Source: Aquatica leii (lineage: Eukaryota > Arthropoda > Insecta > Coleoptera > Lampyridae). From it: 64,000 bases of DNA. The stretch lies in contig CM069438.1 of the NCBI GenBank assembly GCA_035610365.1, forward strand, positions 50,278,837 through 50,342,836, given 5' to 3'. The notes beneath the pieces were generated by a model that did no database searches, had not been told where the DNA came from, and saw nothing but the letters and a program-made list of their open reading frames with translations. Shown in pieces: positions 1-15,000 of the stretch (the first letter of the stretch is position 1; every line of letters starts with the position of its first letter). The position numbers and the translations under genes were made by a program.

Positions 1-3000
1 TGTAAAAAAAACATGGACATAATAATTTGTAGATTTGAAAGTAAATAAGGACAGAAATTGGCCCAATAAACTGATGGGCATTACACGTTGTAAAAAAACA
101 TGGACATAATAATTTGTAGATTTGAAAGTAAATAAGGACAGAAATTGGCCCAATAAACTGATGGGCATTACACGTTGTAAAAAAACATGGACATAATAAT
201 TTGTAGATTTGAAAGTAAATAAGGACAGAAATTGGCCCAATAAACTGATGGGCATTACACGTTGTAAAAAAACATGGACATAATAATTTGTAGATTTGAA
301 AGTAAATAAGGACAGAAATTGGCCCAATAAACTGATGGGCATTACACGTTGTAAAAAAAACATGGACATAATAATTTGTAGATTTGAAAGTAAATAAGGA
401 CAGAAATTGGCCCAATAAACTGATGGGCATTACACGGTGTAAAAAAACCTGGACATAATAATTTGTAGATTTGAAAGTAAATAAGGACAGAAATTGGCCC
501 AATAAACTGATGGGCATTACACGTTGTAAAAAAAACATGGACATAATAATTTGTAGATTTGAAAGTAAATAAGGACAGAAATTGGCCCAATAAACTGATG
601 GGCATTACACGATGTACAAAAAACACATGGACATAATACTTTGAAGATCTGACAGTAAATCAGGACAGACATTGGCCCAATAAACTGATGGGCATTACCC
701 GTTGTCAAAAAACATGGACATAATAATTTGTAGATTTGAAAGTAAATAAGGACAGAAATTGGCCCAATAAACTGATGTGCATTACACGTTGTAAAAAAAC
801 ATGGACATAATAATTTGTAGATTTGAAAGTAAATAAGGACAGAAATTGGCCCAATAAACTGATGGGCATTACACGTTGTAAAAAAAACATGGACATAATA
901 ATTTGTAGATTTGAAAGTAAATAAGGACAGAAATTGGCCCAATAAACTGATGGGCATTACACGTTGTAAAAAAAACATGGACATAATAATTTGTAGATTT
1001 GAAAGTAAATAAGGACAGAAATTGGCCCAATAAACTGATGGGCATTACACGTTGTAAAAAACATGGACATAATAATTTGTAGATTTGAAAGTAAATAAGG
1101 ACAGAAATTGGCCCAATAAGCTGATGGGCATTACACGTTGTAAAAAAACATGGACATAATAATTTGTAGATTTGAAAGTAAATAAGGACAGAAATTGGCC
1201 CAATAAACTGATGGGCATTACACGTTGTAAAAAAAACATGGACATAATAATTTGTAGATTTGAAAGTAAATAAGGACAGAAATTGGCCCAATAAACTGAT
1301 GGGCATTACACGTTGTAAAAAAAACATGGACATAATAATTTGTAGATTTGAAAGTAAATAAGGACAGAAATTGGCCCAATAAACTGATGGGCATTACACG
1401 TTGTAAAAAAACATCGACATAATAATTTCTAGATTTGAAAGTAAATAAGGACAGAAATTGGCCCAATAAACTGATGGGCATTACACGTTGTAAAAAAAAC
1501 ATGGACATAATAATTTGTAGATTTGAAAGTAAATAAGGACAGAAATTGGCCCAATAAACTGATGGGCATTACACGTTGTAAAAAAACATGGACATAATAA
1601 TTTGTAGATTTGAAAGTAAATAAGGACAGAAATTGGCCCAATAAACTGATGGGCATTACACGTTGTAAAAAAACATGGACATAATAATTTGTAGATTTGA
1701 AAGTAAATAAGGACAGAAATTGGCCCAATAAACTGATGGGCATTACACGTTGTAAAAAAAACATGGACATAATAATTTGTAGATTTGAAAGTAAATAAGG
1801 ACAGAAATTGGCCCAATAAACTGATGGGCATTACACGTTGTAAAAAAAAACATGGACATAATAATTTGTAGATTTGAAAGTAAATAAGGACAGAAATTGG
1901 CCCAATAAACTGATGGGCATTACACGTTGTAAAAAAACATGGACATAATAATTTGTAGATTTGAAAGTAAATAAGGACAGAAATTGGCCCAATAAACTGA
2001 TGGGCATTACACGTTGTAAAAAAAACATGGACTAATAATTTGTAGATTTGAAAGTAAATAAGGACAGAAATTGGCCCAATAAACTGATGGGCATTACACG
2101 TTGTAAAAAAAACATGGACTAATAATTTGTAGATTTGAAAGTAAATAAGGACAGAAATTGGCCCAATAAACTGATGGGCATTACACGTTGTAAAAATAAC
2201 ATGGACATAATAATTTGTAGATTTGAAAGTAAATAAGGACAGAAATTGGCCCAATAAACTGATGGGCATTACACGTTGTAAAAAAAACATGGACATAATA
2301 ATTTGTAGATTTGAAAGTAAATAAGGACAGAAATTGGCCCAATAAACTGATGGGCATTACACGTTGTTACAAAAAAACATGGACATAATAATTTGTAGAT
2401 TTGAAAGTAAATAAGGACAGAAATTGGCCCAATAAACTGATGGGCATTACACGTTGTAAAAAAAACATGGACATAATAATTTGTAGATTTGAAAGTAAAT
2501 AAGGACAGAAATTGGCCCAATAAACTGATGGGCATTACACGTTGTAAAAAAAAACATGGACATAATAATTTGTAGATTTGAAAGTAAATAAGGACAGAAA
2601 TTGGCCCAATAAACTGATGGGCATTACACGTTGTAAAAAAAACATGGACATAATAATTTGTAGATTTGAAAGTAAATAAGGACAGAAATTGGCCCAATAA
2701 ACTGATAGGCATTACACGTTGTAAAAAACATGGACATAATAATTTGTAGATTTGAAAGTAAATAAGGACAGAAATTGGCCCAATAAACTGAAGGGCATTA
2801 CACGTTGTAAAAAAACATGGACATAATAATTTGTAGATTTGAAAGTAAATAAGGACAGAAATTGGCCCAATAAACTGATGGGCATTACACGTTGTAAAAA
2901 AAACATGGACATAATAATTTGTAGATTTGAAAGTAAATAAGGACAGAAATTGGCCCAATAAACTGATGGGCATTACACGTTGTAAAAAAAAAACATGGAC

Positions 3001-6000
3001 ATAATAATTTGTAGATTTGAAAGTAAATAAGGACAGAAATTGGCCCAATAAACTGATGGGCATTACACGTTGTAAAAAACATGGACATAATAATTTGTAG
3101 ATTTGAAAGTAAATAAGGACAGAAATTGGCCCAATAAACTGATGGGCATTACACGTTGTAAAAAAACATGGACATAATAATTTGTAGATTTGAAAGTAAA
3201 TAAGGACAGAAATTGGCCCAATAAACTGATGGGCATTACACGTTGTAAAAAAACATGGACATAATAATTTGTAGATTTGAAAGTAAATAAGGACAGAAAT
3301 TGGCCCAATAAACTGATGGGCATTACACGTTGTAAAAAAAAAAACATGGACATAATAATTTGTAGATTTGAAAGTAAATAAGGACAGAAATTGGCCCAAT
3401 AAACTGATGGGCATTACACGTTGTAAAAAAACATGGACATAATAATTTGTAGATTTGAAAGTAAATAAGGACAGAAATTGGCCCAATAAACTGATGGGCA
3501 TTACACGTTGTAAAAAAAAACATGGACATAATAATTTGTAGATTTGAAAGTAAATAAGGACAGAAATTGGCCCAATAAACTGATGGGCATTACACGTTGT
3601 AAAAAACATGGACATAATAATTTGTAGATTTGAAAGTAAATAAGGACAGAAATTGGCCCAATAAACTGATGGGCATTACACGTTGTAAAAAAAACATGGA
3701 CTAATAATTTGTAGATTTGAAAGTAAATAAGGACAGAAATTGGCCCAATAAACTGATGGGCATTACACGTTGTAAAACAAACATGGACATAATAATTTGT
3801 AGATTTGAAAGTAAATAAGGACAGAAATTGGCCCAATAAACTGATGGGCATTACACGTTGTAAAAAAAAACATGGACATAATAATTTGTAGATTTGAAAG
3901 TAAATAAGGACAGAAATTGGCCCAATAAACTGATGGGCATTACACGTTGTAAAAAAAAACATGGACATAATAATTTGTAGATTTGAAAGTAAATAAGGAC
4001 AGAAATTGGCCCAATAAACTGATGGGCATTACACGTTGTAAAAAACACACATGGACCTAATACTTTGTAGATTTCAAAGTAAATAAGGACAGACATCGCC
4101 CCAATAAACTGATGGGCATTACACGTTGTAAAAAACATGGACATAATAATTTGTAGATTTGAAAGTAAATAAGGACAGAAATTGGCCCAATAAACTGATG
4201 GGCATTACACGTTGTAAAAAAACATGGACATAATAATTTGTAGATTTGAAAGTAAATAAGGACAGAAATTGGCCCAATAAACTGATGGGCATTACACGTT
4301 GTAAAAAACATGGACATAATAATTTGTAGATTTGAAAGTAAATAAGGACAGAAATTGGCCCAATAAACTGATGGGCATTACACGTTGTAAAAAAACATGG
4401 ACATAATAATTTGTAGATTTGAAAGTAAATAAGGCCAGAAATTGGCCCAATAAACTGATGTGCATTACACGTTGTAGAAAAAGACATGGACATAATAATT
4501 TGTAGATTTGAAAGTAAATAAGGACAGAAATTGGCCCAATAAACTGATGGGCATTACACGTTGTAAAAAAACATGGACATAATAATTTGTAGATTTGAAA
4601 GTAAATAAGGACAGAAATTGGCCCAATAAACTGATGGGCATTACACGTTGTAAAAAAAACATGGACATAATAATTTGTAGATTTGAAAGTAAATAAGGAC
4701 AGAAATTGGCCCAATAAACTGATGGGCATTACACGTTGTAAAAAAAAACATGGACATAATAATTTGTAGATTTGAAAGTAAATAAGGACAGAAATTGGCC
4801 CAATAAACTGATGGGCATTACACGTTGTAAAAAAAACATGGACATAATAATTTGTAGATTTGAAAGTAAATAAGGACAGAAATTGGCCCAATAAACTGAT
4901 GGGCATTACACGTGGGAAAAGAAACATGGACATAATAATTTGTAGATTTGAAAGTAAATAAGGACAGAAATTGGCCCAATAAACTGATGGGCATTACACG
5001 TTGTAAAAAAAAACATGGACATAATAATTTGTAGATTTGAAAGTAAATAAGGACAGAAATTGGCCCAATAAACTGATGGGCATTACACGTTGTAAAAAAA
5101 CATGGACATAATAATTTGTAGATTTGTGAGTAAATAAGGACAGAAATTGGCCCAATAAACTGATGGGCATTACACGTTGTAAAAAAACATGGACATAATA
5201 ATTTGTAGATTTGAAAGTAAATAAGGACAGAAATTGGCCCAATAAACTGATGGGCATTACACGTTGTAAAAAACATGGACATAATAATTTGTAGATTTGA
5301 AAGTAAATAAGGACAGAAATTGGCCCAATAAACTGATGGGCATTACACGTTGTAAAAAAAAACATGGACATAATAATTTGTAGATTTGAAAGTAAATAAG
5401 GACAGAAATTGGCCCAATAAACTGATGGGCATTACACGTTGTAAAAAAACATGGACATAATAATTTGTAGATTTGAAAGTAAATAAGGACAGAAATTGGC
5501 CCAATAAACTGATGGGCATTACACGTTGTAAAAAAAACATGGACATAATAATTTGTAGATTTGAAAGTAAATAAGGACAGAAATTGGCCCAATAAACTGA
5601 TGGGCATTACACGTTGTAAAAAAACATAGACATAATAATTTGTAGATTTGAAAGTAAATAAGGACAGAAATTGGCCCAATAAACTGATGGGCATTACACG
5701 TTGTAAAAAAAACATGGACATAATAATTTGTAGATTTGAAAGTAAATAAGGACAGAAATTGGCCCAATAAACTGATGGGCATTACACGTTGTAAAAAAAA
5801 CATGGACATAATAATTTGTAGATTTGAAAGTAAATAAGGACAGAAATTGGCCCAATAAACTGATGGGCATTACACGTTGTAAAAAAAAAACATGGACATA
5901 ATAATTTGTAGATTTGAAAGTAAATAAGGACAGAAATTGGCCCAATAAACTGATGGGCATTACACGTTGTAAAAAAAACATGGACATAATAATTTGTAGA

Positions 6001-9000
6001 TTTGAAAGTAAATAAGGACAGAAATTGGCCCAATAAACTGATGGGCATTACACGTTGTAAAAAAACATGGACATAATAATTTGTAGATTTGAAAGTAAAT
6101 AAGGACAGAAATTGGCCCAATAAACTGATGGGCATTACACGTTGTAAAAAACATGGACATAATAATTTGTTGATTTGAAAGTAAATAAGGACAGAAATTG
6201 GCCCAATAAACTGATGGGCATTACACGTTGTAAAAAAAACATGGACATAATAATTTGTAGATTTGAAAGTAAATAAGGACAGAAATTGGCCCAATAAACT
6301 GATGGGCATTACACGTTGTAAAAAAACATGGACATAATAATTTGTAGATTTGAAAGTAAATAAGGACAGAAATTGGCCCAATAAACTGATGGGCATTACA
6401 CGTTGTAAAAAAAAACATGGACATAATAATTTGTAGATTTGAAAGTAAATAAGGACAGAAATTGGCCCAATAAACTGATGGGCATTACACGTTGTAAAAA
6501 AACATGGACATAATAATTTGTAGATTTGAAAGTAAATAAGGACAGAAATTGGCCCAATAAACTGATGGGCATTACACGTTGTAAAAAAACATGGACATAA
6601 TAATTTGTAGATTTGAAAGTAAATAAGGACAGAAATTGGCCCAATAAACTGATGGGCATTACACGTTGTAAAAAAAACATGGACATAATAATTTGTAGAT
6701 TTGAAAGTAAATAAGGACAGAAATTGGCCCAATAAACTGATGGGCATTACACGTTGTAAAAAAAACATGGACATAATAATTTGTAGATTTGAAAGTAAAT
6801 AAGGACAGAAATTGGCCCAATAAACTGATGGGCATTACACGTTGTAAAAAAAACATGGACATAATAATTTGTAGATTTGAAAGTAAATAAGGACAGAAAT
6901 TGGCCCAATAAACTGATGGGCATTACACGTTGTAAAAAAAACATGGACATAATAATTTGTAGATTTGAAAGTAAATAAGGACAGAAATTGGCCCAATAAA
7001 CTGATGGGCATTACACGTTGTAAAAAAAACATGGACATAATAATTTGTAGATTTGAAAGTAAATAAGGACAGAAATTGGCCCAATAAACTGATGGGCATT
7101 ACACGTTGTAAAAAAAAAAACATGGACATAATAATTTGTAGATTTGAAAGTAAATAAGGACAGAAATTGGCCCAATAAACTGATGGGCATTACACGTTGT
7201 AAAAAAAACATGGACATAATAATTTGTAGATTTGAAAGTAAATAAGGACAGAAATTGGCCCAATAAACTGATGGGCATTACACGTTGTAAAAAAAAAACA
7301 TGGACATAATAATTTGTAGATTTGAAAGTAAATAAGGACAGAAATTGGCCCAATAAACTGATGGGCATTACACGTTGTAAAAAAAACATGGACATAATAA
7401 TTTGTAGATTTGAAAGTAAATAAGGACAGAAATTGGCCCAATAAACTGATGGGCATTACACGTTGTAAAAAAAACATGGACATAATAATTTGTAGATTTG
7501 AAAGTAAATAAGGACAGAAATTGGCCCAATAAACTGATGGGCATTACACGTTGTAAAAAAAACATGGACATAATAATTTGTAGATTTGAAAGTAAATAAG
7601 GACAGAAATTGGCCCAATAAACTGATGGGCATTACACGTTGTAAAAAAAACATGGACATAATAATTTGTAGATTTGAAAGTAAATAAGGACAGAAATTGG
7701 CCCAATAAACTGATGGGCATTACACGTTGTAAAAAAAACATGGACATAATAATTTGTAGATTTGAAAGTAAATAAGGACAGAAATTGGCCCAATAAACTG
7801 ATGGGCATTACACGTTGTAAAAAAACATGGACATAATAATTTGTAGATTTGAAAGTAAATAAGGACAGAAATTGGCCCAATAAACTGATGGGCATTACAC
7901 GTTGTAAAAAACATGGACATAATAATTTGTAGATTTGAAAGTAAATAAGGACAGAAATTGGCCCAATAAACTGATGGGCATTACACGTTGTAAAAAAAAA
8001 AAAACATGGACATAATAATTTGTGGATTTGAAAGTAAATAAGGACAGAAATTGGCCCAATAAACTGATGGGCATTACACGTTGTAAAAAACATGGACATA
8101 ATAATTTGTAGATTTGAAAGTAAATAAGGACAGAAATTGGCCCAATAAACTGATGGGCATTACACGTTGTAAAAAAAACATGGACATAATAATTTGTAGA
8201 TTTGAAAGTAAATAAGGACAGAAATTGGCCCAATAAACTGATGGGCATTACACGTTGTAAAAAAAAAAACATGGACATAATAATTTGTAGATTTGAAAGT
8301 AAATAAGGACAGAAATTGGCCCAATAAACTGATGGGCATTACACGTTGTAAAAAAACATGGACTAATAATTTGTAGATTTGAAAGTAAATAAGGACAGAA
8401 ATTGGCCCAATAAACTGATGGGCATTACACGTTGTAAAAAACATGGACATAATAATTTGTAGGTTTGAAAGTAAATAAGGACAGCAATTGGCCCAATAAA
8501 CTGATGGGCATTACACGTTGTAAAAAAACATCGACATAATAATTTGTAGATTTGAAAGTAAATAAGGACAGAAATTGGCCCAATAAACTGATGGGCATTA
8601 CACGTTGTAAAAAACATGGACATAATAATTTGTAGATTTGAAAGTAAATAAGAACAGAAATTGGCCCAATAAACTGATGGGCATTACACGTTGTAAAAAA
8701 CATGGACATAATAATTTGTAGATTTGAAAGTAAATAAGGACAGAAATTGGCCCAATAAACTGATGGGCATTACACGTTGTAAAAAAACATGGACATAATA
8801 ATATGTATATTTGAAAGTAAATAAGGACAGAAATTGGCCCAATAAACTGATGGGCATTACACGTTGTAAAAAACATGGACATAATAATTTGTAGATTTGA
8901 AAGTAAATAAGGACAGAAATTGGCCCAATAAACTGATGGGCATTACACGTTGTAAAAAAACATGGACATAATAATTTGTAGATTTGAAAGTAAATAAGGA

Positions 9001-12000
9001 CAGAAATTGGCCCAATAAACTGATGGGCATTACACGTTGTAAAAAAAACATGGACATAATAATTTGTAGATTTGAAAGTAAATAAGGACAGAAATTGGCC
9101 CAATAAACTGATGGGCATTACACGTTGTAAAAAAAAACATGGACATAATAATTTGTAGATTTGAAAGTAAATAAGGACAGAAATTGGCCCAATAAACTGA
9201 TGGGCATTACACGTTGTAAACAAACATGGACATAATAATTTGTAGATTTGAAAGTAAATAAGGACAGAAATTGGCCCAATAAACTGATGGGCATTACACG
9301 TTGTAAAAAAACATGGACATAATAATTTGTAGATTTGAAAGTAAATAAGGACAGAAATTGGCCCAATAAACTGATGGGCATTACACGTTGTAAAAAACAT
9401 GGACATAATAATTTGTAGATTTGAAAGTAAATAAGGACAGAAATTGGCCCAATAAACTGATGAGCATTACACGTTGTAAAAAAAACATGGAAATAATAAT
9501 TTGTAGATTTGAAAGTAAATAAGGACAGAAATTGGCCCAATAAACTGATGGGCATTACACGTTGTAAAAAACATGGACATAATAATTTGTAGATTTGAAA
9601 GTAAATAAGGACAGAAATTGGCCCAATAAACTGATGGGCATTACACGTTGTAAAAAAACATGGACATAATAATTTGTAGATTTGAAAGTAAATAAGGACA
9701 GAAATTGGCCCAATAAACTGATGGGCATTACACGTTGTAAAAAAAAAACATGGACATAATAATTTGTAGATTTGAAAGTAAATAAGGACAGAAATTGGCC
9801 CAATAAACTGATGGGCATTACACGTTGTAAAAAAACATGGACATAATAATTTGTAGATTTGAAAGTAAATAAGGACAGAAATTGGCCCAATAAACTGATG
9901 GGCATTACACGTTGTAAAAAACATGGACATAATAATTTGTAGATTTGAAAGTAAATAAGGACAGAAATTGGCCCAATAAACTGATGGGCATTACACGTTG
10001 TAAAAAAACATGGACATAATAATTTGTAGATTTGAAAGTAAATAAGGACAGAAATTGGCCCAATAAACTGATGGGCATTACACGTTGTAAAAAACATGGA
10101 CATAATAATTTGTAGATTTGAAAGTAAATAAGGACAGAAATTGGCCCAATAAGCTGATGGGCATTACACGTTGTAAAAAAACATGGACATAATAATTTGT
10201 AGATTTGAAAGTAAATAAGGACAGAAATTGGCCCAATAAACTGATGGGCATTACACGTTGTAAAAAAACATGGACATAATAATTTGTAGATTTGAAAGTA
10301 AATAAGGACAGAAATTGGCCCAATAAACTGATGGGCATTACACGTTGTAAAAAAACATGGACATAATAATTTGTAGATTTGAAAGTAAATAAGGACAGAA
10401 ATTGGCCCAATAAACTGATGGGCATTACACGTTGTAAAAAAACATGGACATAATAATTTGTAGATTTGAAAGTAAATAAGGACAGAAATTGGCCCAATAA
10501 ACTGATGGGCATTACACGTTGTAAAAAACATGGACATAATAATTTGTAGATTTGAAAGTAAATAAGGACAGAAATTGGCCCAATAAACTGATGGGCATTA
10601 CACGTTGTAAAAAAACATGGACATAATAATTTGTAGATTTGAAAGTAAATAAGGACAGAAATTGGCCCAATAAACTGATGGGCATTACACGTTGTAAAAA
10701 AAAACATGGACATAATAATTTGTAGATTTGAAAGTAAATAAGGACAGAAATTGGCCCAATAAACTGATGGGCATTACACGTTGTAAAAAAAAAAAATGGA
10801 CATAATAATTTGTAGATTTGAAAGTAAATAAGGACAGAAATTGGCCCAATAAACTGATGGGCATTACACGTTGTAAAAAAAAAACATGGACATAATAAAT
10901 TGTAGATTTGAGACTAAATAAGAACAGAAATTGGCCCAATAAACTGATGGGCATTACACGTTGTAAAAAACATGGACATAATAATTTGTAGATTTGAAAG
11001 TAAATAAGGACAGAAATTGGCCCAATAAACTGATGGGCATTACACGTTGTAAAAAAAAACATGGACATAATAATTTGTAGATTTGAAAGTAAATAAGGAC
11101 AGAAATTGGCCCAATAAACTGATGGGCATTACACGTTGTAAAAAAAAAAACATGGACATAATAATTTGTAGATTTGAAAGTAAATAAGGACAGAAATTGG
11201 CCCAATAAACTGATGGGCATTACACGTTGTAAAAAAAAAAACATGGACATAATAATTTGTAGATTTGAAAGTAAATAAGGACAGAAATTGGCCCAATAAA
11301 CTGATGGGCATTACACGTTGTAAAAAAAAACATGGACATAATAATTTGTAGATTTGAAAGTAAATAAGGACAGAAATTGGCCCAATAAACTGATGGGCAT
11401 TACACGTTGTAAAAAAAAACATGGACATAATAATTTGTAGATTTGAAAGTAAATAAGGACAGAAATTGGCCCAATAAACTGATGGGCATTACACGTTGTA
11501 AAAAAAATAAAAAAAAAACATGGACAGAATAATTTGTAGATTTGAAAGTAAATAAGGACAGAAATTGGCCCAATAAACTGATGGGCATTCCACGTTGTAA
11601 AAAAAAACATGGACATAATAATTTGTAGATTTGAAAGTAAATAAGGACAGAAATTGCCCCAATAAACTGATGGGCATTACACGTTGTAAAAAAACATGGA
11701 CATAATAATTTGTAGATTTGAAAGTAAATAAGGACAGAAATTGGCCCAATAAACTGATGGGCATTACACGTTGTAAAAAAAAACATGGACATAATAATTT
11801 GTAGATTTGAAAGTAAATAAGGACAGAAATTGGCCCAATAAACTGATGGGCATTACACGTTGTAAAAAAAACATGGACATAATAATTTGTAGATTTGAAA
11901 GTAAATAAGGACAGAAATTGGCCCAATAAACTGATGGGCATTACACGTTGTAAAAAAAAAAACATGGACATAATAATTTGTAGATTTGAAAGTAAATAAG

Positions 12001-15000
12001 GACAGAAATTGGCCCAATAAACTGATGGGCATTACACGTTGTAAAAAAAAAAACATGGACATAATAATTTGTAGATTTGAAAGTAAATAAGGACAGAAAT
12101 TGGCCCAATAAACTGATGGGCATTACACGTTGTAAAAAAACATGGACATAATAATTTGTAGATTTGAAAGTAAATAAGGACAGAAATTGGCCCAATAAAC
12201 TGATGGGCATTACACGTTGTAAAAAACATGGACATAATAATTTGTAGATTTGAAAGTAAATAAGGACAGAAATTGGCCCAATAAACTGATGGGCATTACA
12301 CGTTGTAAAAAAACATGGACATAATAATTTGTAGATTTGAAAGTAAATAAGGACAGAAATTGGCCCAATAAACTGATGGGCATTACACGTTGTAAAAAAA
12401 AAAACATGGACATAATAATTTGTAGATTTGAAAGTAAATAAGGACAGAAATTGGCCCAATAAACTGATGGGCATTACACGTTGTAAAAAACATGGACATA
12501 ATAATTTGTAGATTTGAAAGTAAATAAGGACAGAAATTGGCCCAATAAACTGATGGGCATTACACGTTGTAAAAAAAAAAAACATGGACATAATAATTTG
12601 TAGATTTGAAAGTAAATAAGGACAGAAATTGGCCCAATAAACTGATGGGCATTACACGTTGTAAAAAAAACATGGACATAATAATTTGTAGATTTGAAAG
12701 TAAATAAGGACAGAAATTGGCCCAATAAACTGATGGGCATTACACGTTGTAAAAAAAAAACATGGACATAATAATTTGTAGATTTGAAAGTAAATAAGGA
12801 CAGAAATTGGCCCAATAAACTGATGGGCATTACACGTTGAAAAAAAACAACCTGGACATCATAATTTGTAGATTTGAAAGTAAATAAGGACAGAAATTGG
12901 CCCAATAACCTGATGGGCATTACACGTTGTAAAAAAAACATGGACATAATAATTTGTAGATTTGAAAGTAAATAAGGACAGAAATTGGCCCAATAAACTG
13001 ATGGGCATTACACGTTGTAAAAAAACATGGACATAATAATTTGTAGATTTGAAAGTAAATAAGGACAGAAATTGGCCCAATAAACTGATGGGCATTACAC
13101 GTTGTAAAAAAAAACATGGACATAATAATTTGTAGATTTGAAAGTAAATAAGGACAGAAATTGGCCCAATAAACTGATGGGCATTACACGTTGTAAAAAA
13201 AAAACATGGACATAATAATTTGTAGATTTGAAAGTAAATAAGGACAGAAATTGGCCCAATAAACTGATGGGCATTACACGTTGTAAAAAAAAAAACATGG
13301 ACATAATAATTTGTAGATTTGAAAGTAAATAAGGACAGAAATTGGCCCAATAAACTGATGGGCATTACACGTTGTAAAAAAAAAAACATGGACATAATAA
13401 TTTGTAGATTTGAAAGTAAATAAGGACAGAAATTGGCCCAATAAACTGATGGGCATTACACGTTGTAAAAAAAACATGGACATAATAATTTGTAGATTTG
13501 AAAGTAAATAAGGACAGAAATTGGCCCAATAAACTGATGGGCATTACACGTTGTAAAAAAACATGGACATAATAATTTGTAGATTTGAAAGTAAATAAGG
13601 ACAGAAATTGGCCCAATAAACTGATGGGCATTACACGTTGTAAAAAAACATGGACATAATAATTTGTAGATTTGAAAGTAAATAAGGACAGAAATTGGCC
13701 CAATAAACTGACGGGCATTACACGTTGTAAGAAAAAACATGGACATAATAATTTGTAGATTTGAAAGTAAATAAGGACAGAAATTGGCCCAATAAACTGA
13801 TGGGCATTACACGTTGTAAAAAAAAAACATGGACATAATAATTTGTAGATTTGAAAGTAAATAAGGACAGAAATTGGCCCAATAAACTGATGGGCATTAC
13901 ACGTTGTAAAAAAACATGGACATAATAATTTGTAGATTTGAAAGTAAATAAGGACAGAAATTGGCCCAATAAACTGATGGGCATTACACGTTGTAAAAAA
14001 ACATGGACATAATAATTTGTAGATTTGAAAGTAAATAAGGACAGAAATTGGCCCAATAAACTGATGGGCATTACACGTTGTAAAAAAAAACATGGACATA
14101 ATAATTTGTAGATTTGAAAGTAAATAAGGACAGAAATTGGCCCAATAAACTGATGGGCATTACACGTTGTAGAAAACAACATGGACATAATAATTTGTAG
14201 ATTTGAAAGTAAATAAGGACAGAAATTGGCCCAATAAACTGATGGGCATTACACGTTGTAAAAAAAAACATGGACATAATAATTTGTAGATTTGAAAGTA
14301 AATAAGGACAGAAATTGGCCCAATAAACTGATGGGCATTACACGTTGTAAAAAAAAAAACATGGACATAATAATTTGTAGATTTGAAAGTAAATAAGGAC
14401 AGAAATTGGCCCAATAAACTGATGGGCATTACACGTTGTAAAAAAAAAAAACATGGACATAATAATTTGTAGATTTGAAAGTAAATAAGGACAGAAATTG
14501 GCCCAATAAACTGATGGGCATTACACGTTGTAAAAAAACATGGACATAATAATTTGTAGATTTGAAAGTAAATAAGGACAGAAATTGGCCCAATAAACTG
14601 ATGGGCATTACACGTTGTAAAAAAACATGGACATAATAATTTGTAGATTTGAAAGTAAATAAGGACAGAAATTGGCCCAATAAACTGATGGGCATTACAC
14701 GTTGTAAAAAAAACATGGACATAATAATTTGTAGCTTTGAAAGTAAATAAGGACAGAAATTGGCGCAATAAACTGATGGGCATTACACGTTGTAAAAAAA
14801 CATGGACATAATAATTTGTAGATTTGAAAGTAAATAAGGACAGAAATTGGCCCAATAAACTGATGGGCATTACACGTTGTAAAAAAACATGGACATAATA
14901 ATTTGTAGATTTGAAAGTAAATAAGGACAGAAAGTCGCCCAATAGACTGATGGGCATTACACGGTGTAAAAAAACATGGACATAATAATTTGTAGATTTG

